A stretch of 64,000 nucleotides of DNA, from positions 1 through 64,000 of the forward strand of contig NZ_CABHOU010000072.1 in the NCBI RefSeq assembly GCF_902168175.1. Direction: 5' to 3'. A model generated the notes under the pieces. That model was not told where the DNA came from. It ran no database searches and saw only the letters and a list, made by a program, of their open reading frames with translations. Both the position numbers and the translations under genes were made by a program. This document shows, piece after piece, positions 44,530-52,896 of the stretch (positions are counted from its first letter, which is position 1; the number at the start of each line of letters is the position of its first letter). Source of the stretch: an uncultured Chitinophaga sp. (GTDB taxonomy: Bacteria; Bacteroidota; Bacteroidia; Chitinophagales; Chitinophagaceae).

Positions 44530-45726
44530 TTAAAAATCCCCCGAAGCGCCACCGCCAATACCGGAGCCGCCACCATAACCTTTAGTAGTTTCCACCTGTT
44601 GCTGTTGCCCCATTGTTTGCGTGATCACCAGCGATTCCAGGTGTAGTTTTTCGATCGCACCTTTCTCATCATCATCTTCATTCGTAAAGCCATGTTTTGG
44701 GACTTTCAGGTAACGGATGACTGACCAGGCTATCGTGATCATAATAATGCCTGCCAGCACCATAGCGCCCTCGAGCGGCATAATACTGTGGTAATAACGT
44801 ACGGTGAAAGTAGCCGCTGCCAAGAGCAGCAAACCAGTACCCAATAGTATACGATCTTTTTTACGCAGTCCGAAATAGATGTAAAGGAGAGGGAGGGCGA
44901 TAGTGGTAGTCCAGAACAACCATGCCAGTGCCAATGGCTTTGCTGGCGGGGGAACCGGAGTACCTTCCGGATAGGAATCATCTATATACGGGCCTGCCGG
45001 ATCGTACTCGTTATTCAATTCATTTACCACGAAGTAATTCATGCTCATATAAAGCGTAAGCAGTGCGCATATCTCAAGAAAGGTAAGGCAGTATTTGTAG
45101 TGCCTGGCGATCGTTTTGCGGGCCAGGGCTTTTATGCCAAAGTAAGCCCCGATTGAAAGCAGCATGATAACAAAGGGCAGAAAGGCACGTGCGCCAGAAT
45201 TGTCAAGGTTTACGAAAATAACCATCATCAAAGAACCGTACGCGATAATAGCCATCGGAACATCCGCGAAGCGCAGTGTAAAGTAGGCGGAGACTACGAA
45301 CAGGAAAGCGTACAGACTAGTGCCCGTATCCACTAAATCCATCATAAAATAGAATGTACAAAGTGCAGCACCGCACATCCACATTGAAGCCGTATCTACC
45401 CCCGACTTGTAATGTTTTTTACCGTGAATCATCATTTCACAGGCGGCATAGGCTACAACCGCAATGAATACCGAAAATCCCCGTATCCCGCGTTCGCTGT
45501 CGACCGCTCCCATCAGCAATAATAAACCAAGGCCGAAGATGGCTATGATCAGTGTAAGGATGAACAGGCCGATGCGGATAAATATGTTGGGGGAGTAGAA
45601 ATACTCCGGGTACGATGTGTTAATGTCCTTATACGCTGTTTCGGTAATGAGGCCTTGGCGGTAAGCTGATTGCACCTCCTCCCGGATTTCCTGTTTATCT
45701 AATTCACCTGAGTTATACGCGATCAT
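44530..45726 (-). CDS. Polytopic membrane protein with glycine-rich tail
   Basis: A 398-residue protein with about ten membrane helices (residues 48-360) after a 45-residue helical cytosolic start that mentions QSAYRQGLITETAY. The C-terminus is KGYGGGSGIGGGASGDF. Function unknown. Its start overlaps the end of the DUF2157 gene by 14 bp, so the two are one translationally coupled unit and may form a membrane complex. Confidence 0.7.
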   Translation of the reverse strand: MIAYNSGELDKQEIREEVQSAYRQGLITETAYKDINTSYPEYFYSPNIFIRIGLFILTLIIAIFGLGLLLLMGAVDSERGIRGFSVFIAVVAYAACEMMIHGKKHYKSGVDTASMWMCGAALCTFYFMMDLVDTGTSLYAFLFVVSAYFTLRFADVPMAIIAYGSLMMVIFVNLDNSGARAFLPFVIMLLSIGAYFGIKALARKTIARHYKYCLTFLEICALLTLYMSMNYFVVNELNNEYDPAGPYIDDSYPEGTPVPPPAKPLALAWLFWTTTIALPLLYIYFGLRKKDRILLGTGLLLLAAATFTVRYYHSIMPLEGAMVLAGIIMITIAWSVIRYLKVPKHGFTNEDDDEKGAIEKLHLESLVITQTMGQQQQVETTKGYGGGSGIGGGASGDF

Positions 45727-46696
45727 GTGCTTTCAGTTTTTTGTGTTCTCTCATCAATAATACGATCAGCGCGATGGCGGAGCCTATGAAATAAATACAT
45801 ACCAGCATCAGCAGACCTTCGTCGAGGAAGCTGGAGTGCCAGGCGAGTTGTATGATGGCGGCTGATAAGGAGAAGTAGGAATAGAGGACGGAAATCAGGA
45901 TAAAATAAAAGGAATGTTCTTTCCTGGCCTGTATGATAAAAAAGACGGTAAGCGCCGCGATGGGTAAGAACCATATTACATTATCGAACACGATCTGCGC
46001 AGCGATCAATGCGATATACATGATGTGTACACCGAAGTTGCTGAAGGTAAAGGCAAAGTGTTTTTTAAAGTCCTTCATGCGGCTCAGGTAGGCGGCACCT
46101 ACTAATATAGCACCCAGTATGATACCGGTAAATATGAGCCGTTCGTCGCCAAAGTCGTTCGCCGCCAGTATGTTCAGAGGTGTAACCGTTACGCCCATCC
46201 ATGCAGCCAGGTTGGTAATGGCAAGGCTTAATACACCGATGTGGTCGAAGTAGTAAGCCGAAAAGAACAATACCAGCATCGGTATGAAGGTGGCTGCACT
46301 CAGGTTGTAGCCGAATACAGTGTATTGCGCCTGTAAGTAAGTGATGAACGAAACGAAGGTGAGGCAACCCAACAGCAGTATGTAATCGAAAAAGGAGTTG
46401 GGCGGCAACACTTTATGCCGCGAAAATGACAGTTTGTGTTTGAAACAGTAAAAGTAACATCCGCCACTCACCGCAGCTATCACCAGTAAAATAGCCTGGT
46501 GCCCGATCGTATCGATGTTTTTATAGATAAGGGTGCCGAGGCCGCCGCTGAAAAGTAATACACCGAGGTATAACAGCGTTTTAAGCTCCCAGTGCAGCGA
46601 AAAAAGTTTACCCGATTCCGCGGTTTTTACCCGTTCCAGCGACTCCAGGGATAGTTTGCCCTCCCCGTGGAGTTTTTCAAACAGTTTAATATTCAT
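45713..46696 (-). CDS. DUF2157 domain membrane protein
   Basis: A 327-residue protein. The N-terminus (FEKLHGEGKLSLESLERV) is the short cytosolic start characteristic of DUF2157, followed by nine or so hydrophobic helices (LKTLLYLGVLLFSGGLGTLIY, ILLVIAAVSGGCYF, YILLLGCLTFVSFI and others). Function not established for the family. First gene of the two-gene minus-strand operon. Confidence 0.78.
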   Translation of the reverse strand: MNIKLFEKLHGEGKLSLESLERVKTAESGKLFSLHWELKTLLYLGVLLFSGGLGTLIYKNIDTIGHQAILLVIAAVSGGCYFYCFKHKLSFSRHKVLPPNSFFDYILLLGCLTFVSFITYLQAQYTVFGYNLSAATFIPMLVLFFSAYYFDHIGVLSLAITNLAAWMGVTVTPLNILAANDFGDERLIFTGIILGAILVGAAYLSRMKDFKKHFAFTFSNFGVHIMYIALIAAQIVFDNVIWFLPIAALTVFFIIQARKEHSFYFILISVLYSYFSLSAAIIQLAWHSSFLDEGLLMLVCIYFIGSAIALIVLLMREHKKLKAHDRV

Positions 46697-46733
46697 AAGG
46701 GGAAATATAGAACAATATTTTACTTTAACAAAA

Positions 46734-47654
46734 CTACAGAGGTTCGTTAGTAGCGGCGAATACGGTTAGCTGGCGGTGCAGGATGTCGGCGTTTACGCGG
46801 TACACTTTCCCCAGGTATTCCCCATCCAGCTGAAAATGGGCTTTCTTTTTTGTTTGTATAGTTACCTGTTGCGCGGATATGATCTCCGTTTTAGCGGGAT
46901 CAAATGGCTTATGGCGGAACAGCATTTTAAGCAGTTCGAGTACAGAGATCTTTTTCACCAGCACTACTTCGAAGATGCCGTCGCTGAGGTCGCCGTCGGG
47001 ATTAATGAACGCCCCGGTGCCGTACTGCCGTGCATTGCCGAACACGACCATAAAAGCCTGTCTTTCCAGCTTTTCTTTACCATTATCGATCACAATATCC
47101 AGCAACTGCTGGTAGTACAACGCCCTGAGCATCACCCGGGCATAACCTATTTGGCCGCGTATACCCGACTTCTCGAAGTATTTCACCACCAGGGCATTAA
47201 GGCCAATATCACCCAAATGTATGCAGTACTGGTCCTTATCTACCCTCACCACGTCTATCTTTTGGGTAATTCTTTTCACAATTACCTCCAGCGCTTCGGG
47301 AAAGGTGAGGGGGAGCGATAGCTCGCGGGCCATCCCATTAGAAGATCCTGCGGGCAGTATACCCAGTGGGATATCGGTACCTATCAGCAGGGAGGCCACA
47401 CTGCGAACTGTTCCATCGCCACCCACGGCCACCACGCCATTGGGCTGCATGTCCAGGATCGTTTGCTGCAGGGATAATCCACGTTTGCGCGCAGTATGTA
47501 AATTGAAGAAATGTATCTCATAAGGCTTATTAATGAAGAAATTATGGATCAGATTTTGATGATCTTCATTTTTCTTACGGCCCGATTTGGGATTAATAAC
47601 GAATAATAGCTTTAACTTTTCTGAAGTTTCCACAGCTGGCTTTTGTTTATGCAA
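46734..47654 (-). CDS. Diacylglycerol kinase-family lipid kinase (DagK/YegS/LCB5-like)
   Basis: A 306-residue cytosolic lipid kinase. Seen are LLFVINPKSGRKKNED (nucleotide-binding start), NGVVAVGGDGTVRSVAS (the GGDGT motif), GILPAGSSNGMARELSLP, and GTGAFINPDGDLSDGIFEVVLV near the C-terminus. The family phosphorylates diacylglycerol, ceramide or related lipids with ATP. No ATG is available: the start is TTG at 47654 or GTG at 47633. It is head-to-head with the APP1 phosphatase gene. Confidence 0.9.
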   Translation of the reverse strand: MHKQKPAVETSEKLKLLFVINPKSGRKKNEDHQNLIHNFFINKPYEIHFFNLHTARKRGLSLQQTILDMQPNGVVAVGGDGTVRSVASLLIGTDIPLGILPAGSSNGMARELSLPLTFPEALEVIVKRITQKIDVVRVDKDQYCIHLGDIGLNALVVKYFEKSGIRGQIGYARVMLRALYYQQLLDIVIDNGKEKLERQAFMVVFGNARQYGTGAFINPDGDLSDGIFEVVLVKKISVLELLKMLFRHKPFDPAKTEIISAQQVTIQTKKKAHFQLDGEYLGKVYRVNADILHRQLTVFAATNEPL

Positions 47655-48725
47655 ATAAATAACGAATCAGATAATATCAAATATAAAGCCGCAAAAAAAT
47701 CTTTTAAAGATCGGTTGCTGGGGGCGTTCAGGCTCACCAACCATACCACCGTGCGGGTATATCGTGGTTACGGCCGCGACGGACAAATACAGTTGTTTGG
47801 CCATGTGCTTGATTTTAGTCCGGTTCCTCCTAAGCGATACTCGCGTAATATTATACGCAACTTTGTAGGACTGCTGCGCCTGTTCATGGTCAAAGCCAAA
47901 CCCAACGCACTTGTACAACTGGTGTGGCAAAACAAAATTATTAAGGCGGTAACCGCGGCAGATGGGTTCTTCCATTTCCAATGGAAGCCTGAGGCGCCAA
48001 CAGATGCTGGCTGGCACGAAGTACGGGTTGATCATATTGCGGCCAATGGCAGCACGGTACTGGCCTCGGCAGTGGGTAGCATCTTTATTCCACATCGCAC
48101 CCAATACGGCTGTATTTCCGATATCGACGATACATTCCTTATTTCCCATTCGCGCCGGCTTGGCAAACGGCTTTTTGTGCTGTTTACCCATAATGCCCGT
48201 ACGCGCAAACCTTTCGCAGGTGTGGTAGAACATTACCGTATGCTCAGTTATGCCGGCAGCCATGAACATACGCCCAACCCGTTTTTTTATGTGAGCAGCA
48301 GCGAGTGGAACCTGTTTAATTATATTGCCGAATTCACCCGCACGCATAAACTGCCGCACGGGGTTTACCTGCTCAGCCAGATGAAACACTGGTACCAGTT
48401 GTTAAAAACCGGGCAAAATAAACACGGCACCAAGTTTACCCGTATCAGCCGTATCCTGGAAAGCTACCCCGATATGCGTTTCGTGCTGCTGGGCGACGAT
48501 ACACAGGAAGACCCCAATATTTATAATGCGATCGCTAAACACTTCGGCAAACAGATTATCTGCGTATACCTGCGCAATGTGCGTAAGCAAAGCCGCCGGT
48601 ATGTTGGGGATGTAGTGAAGGAGATTGAGTCGCGCGGCATTCATTGCTGTTATTTCCAACACAGCGAAGAGGCGATTGCACATTCCAATAAAATTGGTCT
48701 TACCGAAAAAAAAGTAGACGTTTAA
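47649..48725 (+). CDS. APP1-like phosphatidate phosphatase (DUF2183)
   Basis: 358 residues from the ATG at 47649. The N-terminal region (about 35-140) is a beta-rich domain; the C-terminal HAD-like catalytic domain has GCISDIDDTFLISHS (D-x-D-x-T), then NPFFYVSSSEWNLFNYIAEF and VLLGDDTQEDPNIY. This matches DUF2183/APP1, the Mg-dependent phosphatidate phosphatase of yeast. It would convert phosphatidate to diacylglycerol, the reverse of a diacylglycerol kinase. An in-frame TTG 6 bp upstream is less likely. Its 3' end overlaps the converging gene at 48722 by 4 bp. Confidence 0.87.
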   Translation: MQINNESDNIKYKAAKKSFKDRLLGAFRLTNHTTVRVYRGYGRDGQIQLFGHVLDFSPVPPKRYSRNIIRNFVGLLRLFMVKAKPNALVQLVWQNKIIKAVTAADGFFHFQWKPEAPTDAGWHEVRVDHIAANGSTVLASAVGSIFIPHRTQYGCISDIDDTFLISHSRRLGKRLFVLFTHNARTRKPFAGVVEHYRMLSYAGSHEHTPNPFFYVSSSEWNLFNYIAEFTRTHKLPHGVYLLSQMKHWYQLLKTGQNKHGTKFTRISRILESYPDMRFVLLGDDTQEDPNIYNAIAKHFGKQIICVYLRNVRKQSRRYVGDVVKEIESRGIHCCYFQHSEEAIAHSNKIGLTEKKVDV

Positions 48726-49654
48726 AAAGGCAGGTAGATAAATTTTGTGCGTGGATGTTGATCGGTGATCATTAACACGCCGTTTTTATATTGCAATATC
48801 CCTTCCCAGTTTTCGCAGTCGAACGTGAGTACAGGCATCGGTTTGATGTTAACTTGTTTATCTTTTACTTCCAGTTTGATCACTCTTGTTACACATTCTT
48901 TTGCCCAGTTGGCGTACTGCCCGTTAGATTTCTTAATCTTTTCTGTTGGCTCATATTCTTCAAACTCGCCATGGTAGCTGTAATTAATACCGTATATCTC
49001 CCCGTTTTTTTCGTGGATGTCCGTAATGCGGAAGTCGATGGGCTGAACGGCTATTTCCTCCAGTTTTGTAAGGGACGTATCTATCAGCCAGCCTTTGCTG
49101 TGGCCGGGGAAGTTATTGAACTCGAACAGTGTTAACAGTCTATTTTGTTCGGCGAGATAAGTAATGCTCTCATGTCCGGCTTCATCCAGTGGCGCGCCAT
49201 GATCTTTTACTGCTTTAGGCAGTCGTACAACCCGGCTGGTGTCCATTACAATCCGCTTATCGCTGAGTGTGCCCCTTACCAGGAAATCGTAAGGATTGGA
49301 AATGCCGGTTTCGATCGTATAAAAAATCATGTTGCCCACCACAACCGCTGCCTCAAAGCCCTGGTAGCCGTCGATTTTAGCGATAATAGCGTATAGGTTA
49401 ATAAATTCGAAGGCGTATAAAGTATCGTTGGGTTTCGTGCCGTTCAGCACCGCATCGATATAGGTGGTGTCGAGCGAATAGATATATCGTGCGGGGTATT
49501 GTGGTGTGAGTATGATCCGTGATTTCCATTGGGCCAGGCTGGAGTATTCATTATTACGGTGTGCCACCGAAGCCGGTAAAGGTATCTCGGTATAAGTTAG
49601 TTGGCCATGCAGCGCCGTTGTTATCAGCAGGAAAATCAGCAACAGGTATCTCAT
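48722..49654 (-). CDS. Secreted hypothetical protein, propeller-like
   Basis: A 310-residue protein with signal peptide MRYLLLIFLLITTALHGQ, then a series of short beta strands (IILTPQYPARYIYSLDTTYI, FEAAVVVGNMIFYTIETG, SITYLAEQNRLLTLFEFN, WEGILQYKNGVLMITD). The repeats suggest a five- or six-bladed propeller. No family name can be given; the pattern resembles secreted esterase-like phytase/propeller proteins. It stands alone on the minus strand, 18 bp past the two-component genes. Confidence 0.65.
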   Translation of the reverse strand: MRYLLLIFLLITTALHGQLTYTEIPLPASVAHRNNEYSSLAQWKSRIILTPQYPARYIYSLDTTYIDAVLNGTKPNDTLYAFEFINLYAIIAKIDGYQGFEAAVVVGNMIFYTIETGISNPYDFLVRGTLSDKRIVMDTSRVVRLPKAVKDHGAPLDEAGHESITYLAEQNRLLTLFEFNNFPGHSKGWLIDTSLTKLEEIAVQPIDFRITDIHEKNGEIYGINYSYHGEFEEYEPTEKIKKSNGQYANWAKECVTRVIKLEVKDKQVNIKPMPVLTFDCENWEGILQYKNGVLMITDQHPRTKFIYLPF

Positions 49655-49672
49655 CCTCCCAAAAATAATAAA

Positions 49673-50374
49673 TTAACGGTTTTTCCAATCGTCGATAACA
49701 GAAGCATAACTATCGCTGATGGGTAACTCAGTTCCCGTATCGAGCATGGCTTTGCGGTTTAATACCGATACCACGCGGTTTAAGGGAACAATATAACTGC
49801 GGTGGATGCGGCGGAATTGTTCACCGGGCAGCTTGTCCAGCACAGCTTTTAAGGTCATGAGCGTCATGATAGGTTTGCCCGTAGCGAGATGTATGCGGAT
49901 GTAATCTTCAAGTCCCTCGATGTAAGCGATGTTCCGGAGGTCGATTTTCACCATCTTGTATTCTGAGCGGACGAAGAGGCTTTCTTCCTGGCCGGCATGC
50001 GTGCCGTTTTTGTATTCGTGGTAGGTAACAGCGCGTTTCACCGCTTTGGAAAAACGGTCGTAGTCTACAGGTTTCAACAGGTAGTCCATTGCTTCCAGCT
50101 CAAAACCTTCTACGGCAAACTTTTTATAGGCCGTAATAAAGATAACAGTTGGTTTTTCTTCCAGCGAACGTACGAGGTCCATGCCATTAATATCAGGCAT
50201 GTTGATGTCTACGAACAGCAGGTCTACCGGGTTATGGCGCAGGAACTCCGCACCGGAAACAGCGTCTTCGAATGTTTGCAGTAACCGCAGTGAAGGCGAA
50301 CGGGAAATATATTCCCGGATCAGGGCCAGCGATAGCGGCTCGTCATCTATAGCTACACATTTTAATTGCGTCAT
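49673..50374 (-). CDS. LytTR family response regulator
   Basis: A 233-residue regulator. The receiver domain has Asp10/Asp11, the phosphoacceptor Asp56 in LLFVDINMP, Thr in VIFITAY and Lys in YLLKPVDYDRF. The LytTR DNA-binding domain spans about 130-230 (VKIDLRNIAYIEGLEDYIRIHL, FRRIHRSYIVPLNRV). It directly follows the histidine kinase gene with a 1-bp gap, so they form a two-component system. The target genes are unknown. Confidence 0.95.
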   Translation of the reverse strand: MTQLKCVAIDDEPLSLALIREYISRSPSLRLLQTFEDAVSGAEFLRHNPVDLLFVDINMPDINGMDLVRSLEEKPTVIFITAYKKFAVEGFELEAMDYLLKPVDYDRFSKAVKRAVTYHEYKNGTHAGQEESLFVRSEYKMVKIDLRNIAYIEGLEDYIRIHLATGKPIMTLMTLKAVLDKLPGEQFRRIHRSYIVPLNRVVSVLNRKAMLDTGTELPISDSYASVIDDWKNR

Positions 50375-50375
50375 G

Positions 50376-51506
50376 TTATACCTTTAGCGTGAGGTCTACG
50401 GTGTATACTTCGTCTTCTTCCTTGATATTCAGCAAATAACGGTTGGGATACAAATGTTCCAGCCGCTGCTTCGTGTTGGTAATACCAATGCCCTTACGTT
50501 GTTGCTCCGCCGCCGCCCTGAATACCCGGTTGCGGCTAAAGAAGGTAACGGTATGTGCTTCTGCAAATATACGTATCGTAATATTCGTGGCTTCGTGGTT
50601 GCTAATGCCGTATTTGAAAACGTTTTCGATAAAGGTCATCAGTATCAGCGGTGCAATTTCTTTATGCTCCAGGTTGCCTGTAACCGAAAAATCCAGTTGC
50701 ACTTTACCACCCAGGCGCAGGCGTTGTAAAGTAATATAGTCCTTTATACAGGCCACCTCTTCCTCCAGCGATACATAGTCCTCCGTAGCATCGTCCGTTA
50801 CGTACCGCATGATGTTGCTTAGTTTCATAATACTATCGGCGGTGTTCTCGCTTTTCGTAATGGCCAGCGAATAAATGTTGTTGAGGGTATTAAAAAGAAA
50901 ATGCGGATTGATCTGTGCTTTCAGGAAGGAGAGTTCTGCATTCGCCTTATCCGCCTCTGCCCGGGTAATCCGTTGCTCCGTCATCCGCCACTGTTTGCTC
51001 ATTTCAATCGCAATGGCGAGGGCCACCAGCATCAGGAACAGGAAAATACTGACCACATCTGTACGCGGCCCACGCGGCTGAAAACCCGGATTGCCGCCTG
51101 GCTGTGGAAGTCGCTCGCCCTGGCGGAACTGTCCCGGTCCGGAGGGCCGGGGGGCCGGATGGTTACCTGGAGCAGACATTTGCTGCCTGAATTCAGTACG
51201 GTTGTTGTTCGGCCGGCGCTGGAGCTGGTCGAATGGCTTTATATAATATACCAACGCAAACAACACCACCAGCGATCCGAAATAAGCCATAAACTTCTTC
51301 CGGAGGAAAAGCCGGGGGATCAGCAAAAAGATGTTGAGATAAAACAGGGAGATAAATACCAGGAAAAACTTCCAGTATTTCCAGTCGTGAAGTAAGTCCC
51401 AGGCGAGAGTGCTGTTTGAACTGGGCGAAAAAAGCAGCGGGAGGCTCATAAAGATCAGCCAGCCGGCAATATGAATGATAAAAGAGGACGCTTTAATACG
51501 GAACAT
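50376..51506 (-). CDS. LytS-type sensor histidine kinase
   Basis: From the ATG at 51506 (an in-frame TTG lies 6 bp upstream) this is 376 residues. Four membrane segments are followed by the HisKA_7TM-like dimer helix and the phosphoacceptor in QINPHFLFNTLNNIYSLA (His about 202). An HATPase domain follows (MTFIENVFKYGI, GIGITNTKQRLEHLYP). An unusual Pro/Gly/Arg/Gln-rich loop (about 100-150) lies between membrane segments three and four, on the outside if four helices are right. The partner is the LytTR regulator just downstream. Confidence 0.93.
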   Translation of the reverse strand: MFRIKASSFIIHIAGWLIFMSLPLLFSPSSNSTLAWDLLHDWKYWKFFLVFISLFYLNIFLLIPRLFLRKKFMAYFGSLVVLFALVYYIKPFDQLQRRPNNNRTEFRQQMSAPGNHPAPRPSGPGQFRQGERLPQPGGNPGFQPRGPRTDVVSIFLFLMLVALAIAIEMSKQWRMTEQRITRAEADKANAELSFLKAQINPHFLFNTLNNIYSLAITKSENTADSIMKLSNIMRYVTDDATEDYVSLEEEVACIKDYITLQRLRLGGKVQLDFSVTGNLEHKEIAPLILMTFIENVFKYGISNHEATNITIRIFAEAHTVTFFSRNRVFRAAAEQQRKGIGITNTKQRLEHLYPNRYLLNIKEEDEVYTVDLTLKV

Positions 51507-51726
51507 ACACAAAGTAATGGCTATAAACCCTTAAAGGCACTTAAGTATCGGTGACCGGGTCCGATTTGCCGACCAAAAACAAGTGCCTCGTTACACTATT
51601 ACCGGAAGATACGAAGTATACTAAAACTTACTGCGATTACTCTTCAGTGGCCCTTTCGGGTGAACGAATAAAAAAATTTCTTTACATGGAAAATATTTAC
51701 ATTGCGGGTAAGAACAACCTGCAACT

Positions 51727-52251
51727 TTGACGAAGGAACCGGTACATATTAGTGAAGATCAACTTGTAGCGCAGCTTATCGCGGGCGATACCAGCGCCCG
51801 TCAGCACGTGTACGATAAATACTCCCCAGCTCTATACGGTGTTATCCTACAGGTAATTCCGGAGGAGGAAAGGGCGAGTGAAGTGTTGGTGAAATTATTT
51901 GTCCACGTATTTAAAAATACTCAGATGTTTAGAACATCCGGCCATTTTACATTATTTGGCTGGTTGATGAAAATAACCCGGGAATTTGTAACGCAAGCCG
52001 TACCACCAGCGATCAGTTCAACGTCAGTGAATGCAATAAACCCTATACTAAGACCAAAGGATCATTCGTTAATGCAGTTTACCAGAAATCTGCAACCGGA
52101 CGCCCGTCGTATATTTGAATTATGTTACTATAAGGGGCTGTCACATTCCGCAGCTGCCAGCGTAACAGGGCTTACTGAAACGGAGGTTTCGAGAATTTTG
52201 AATACGGCAATGGTGGAACTAAGAAAATTCATGAAGAGTAATTGGAAATAA
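51727..52251 (+). CDS. ECF-type RNA polymerase sigma factor
   Basis: 174 residues. Region 2 (about 13-75) has VAQLIAGDTSARQHVYDKYSPALYGVI and SEVLVKLFVHVFKN; region 4 (about 115-170) has ARRIFELCYYKGLSHSAAASVTGLTETEVSRILNTAMVELR. The two match sigma-70 regions 2 and 4. The only good start is TTG at 51727; an in-frame stop (TAA at 51709-51711) lies just before it. The membrane-bound 154-residue protein that overlaps its 3' end is probably its anti-sigma factor. Confidence 0.82.
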   Translation: MTKEPVHISEDQLVAQLIAGDTSARQHVYDKYSPALYGVILQVIPEEERASEVLVKLFVHVFKNTQMFRTSGHFTLFGWLMKITREFVTQAVPPAISSTSVNAINPILRPKDHSLMQFTRNLQPDARRIFELCYYKGLSHSAAASVTGLTETEVSRILNTAMVELRKFMKSNWK

Positions 52252-52706
52252 AGGAATACATAGAGAGTGGGATCATCGAAAGTTACCTGCTGGGGTTGGC
52301 TTCTCATGAAGAAGAAGTAGAATTGCAGCAATTGAGGAGGGTATTCCCCGAACTTAATTCGGAAATAGCGATGACGGAACGCAGGCTTGAAAAAATGGCC
52401 TTCGACGATGCTGTTATGCCTCCCGCCGAGGTGTGGAGCAAAATCACCCACCGTATTCGCTGGGAAGAAGAAAACCGCAGCAAAACCGAAGAGGAGCGCG
52501 CCAATTACACCTTCATCAACATGCAACCGCGCGACGATCATATGATCACGGTGCATAAAAACTGGAAATACGCCTTCATCGTTATTTTCATCCTCTCTAA
52601 AATTTTCCTGATCGGGGCTATTATCCTGGGGCTCAAATACTACCGCGAGATACGCGATCACCGCGCCCAACAGCCTGTACCATCACAGGTTGAGCGAACG
52701 AAATAG
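52242..52706 (+). CDS. Membrane anti-sigma factor
   Basis: A 154-residue protein, starting at TTG 52242, which overlaps the sigma gene stop by 10 bp. The N-terminus (YIESGIIESYLLGLASHEEEVELQQLRRVFPELNSEI) matches the cytosolic anti-sigma domain of RskA-type proteins. A single membrane helix at about 108-127 (YAFIVIFILSKIFLIGAIILGL) follows, and a short basic tail. It would hold the ECF sigma factor at the membrane until a signal arrives. Confidence 0.8.
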   Translation: MEIKEYIESGIIESYLLGLASHEEEVELQQLRRVFPELNSEIAMTERRLEKMAFDDAVMPPAEVWSKITHRIRWEEENRSKTEEERANYTFINMQPRDDHMITVHKNWKYAFIVIFILSKIFLIGAIILGLKYYREIRDHRAQQPVPSQVERTK

Positions 52707-52827
52707 CCTTTTATTACATCATCAGCAGATACATTGTTGGGCCGCCGTTGTGTCACTCATTTCAGCGGCAGTAACAGTATTGGGAGACGTGTAGTTTTTA
52801 CACCGCCACCTCTCTGCCCAGGCATAC

Positions 52828-52871
52828 CCCTTTCAATACCCTTTGAAAGCCCTTTCAATGCCCTTTGATTA
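52828..52871. repeat. Two 22-bp direct repeats
   Basis: CCCTTTCAATACCCTTTGAAAG followed at once by CCCTTTCAATGCCCTTTGATTA. The first copy also contains an inverted pair CTTTCAA/TTTGAAAG. It is between the converging anti-sigma and TPR genes, with unknown role. Confidence 0.6.
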
Positions 52872-52896
52872 ATAGGGGACCAACGCTTCACCAATA

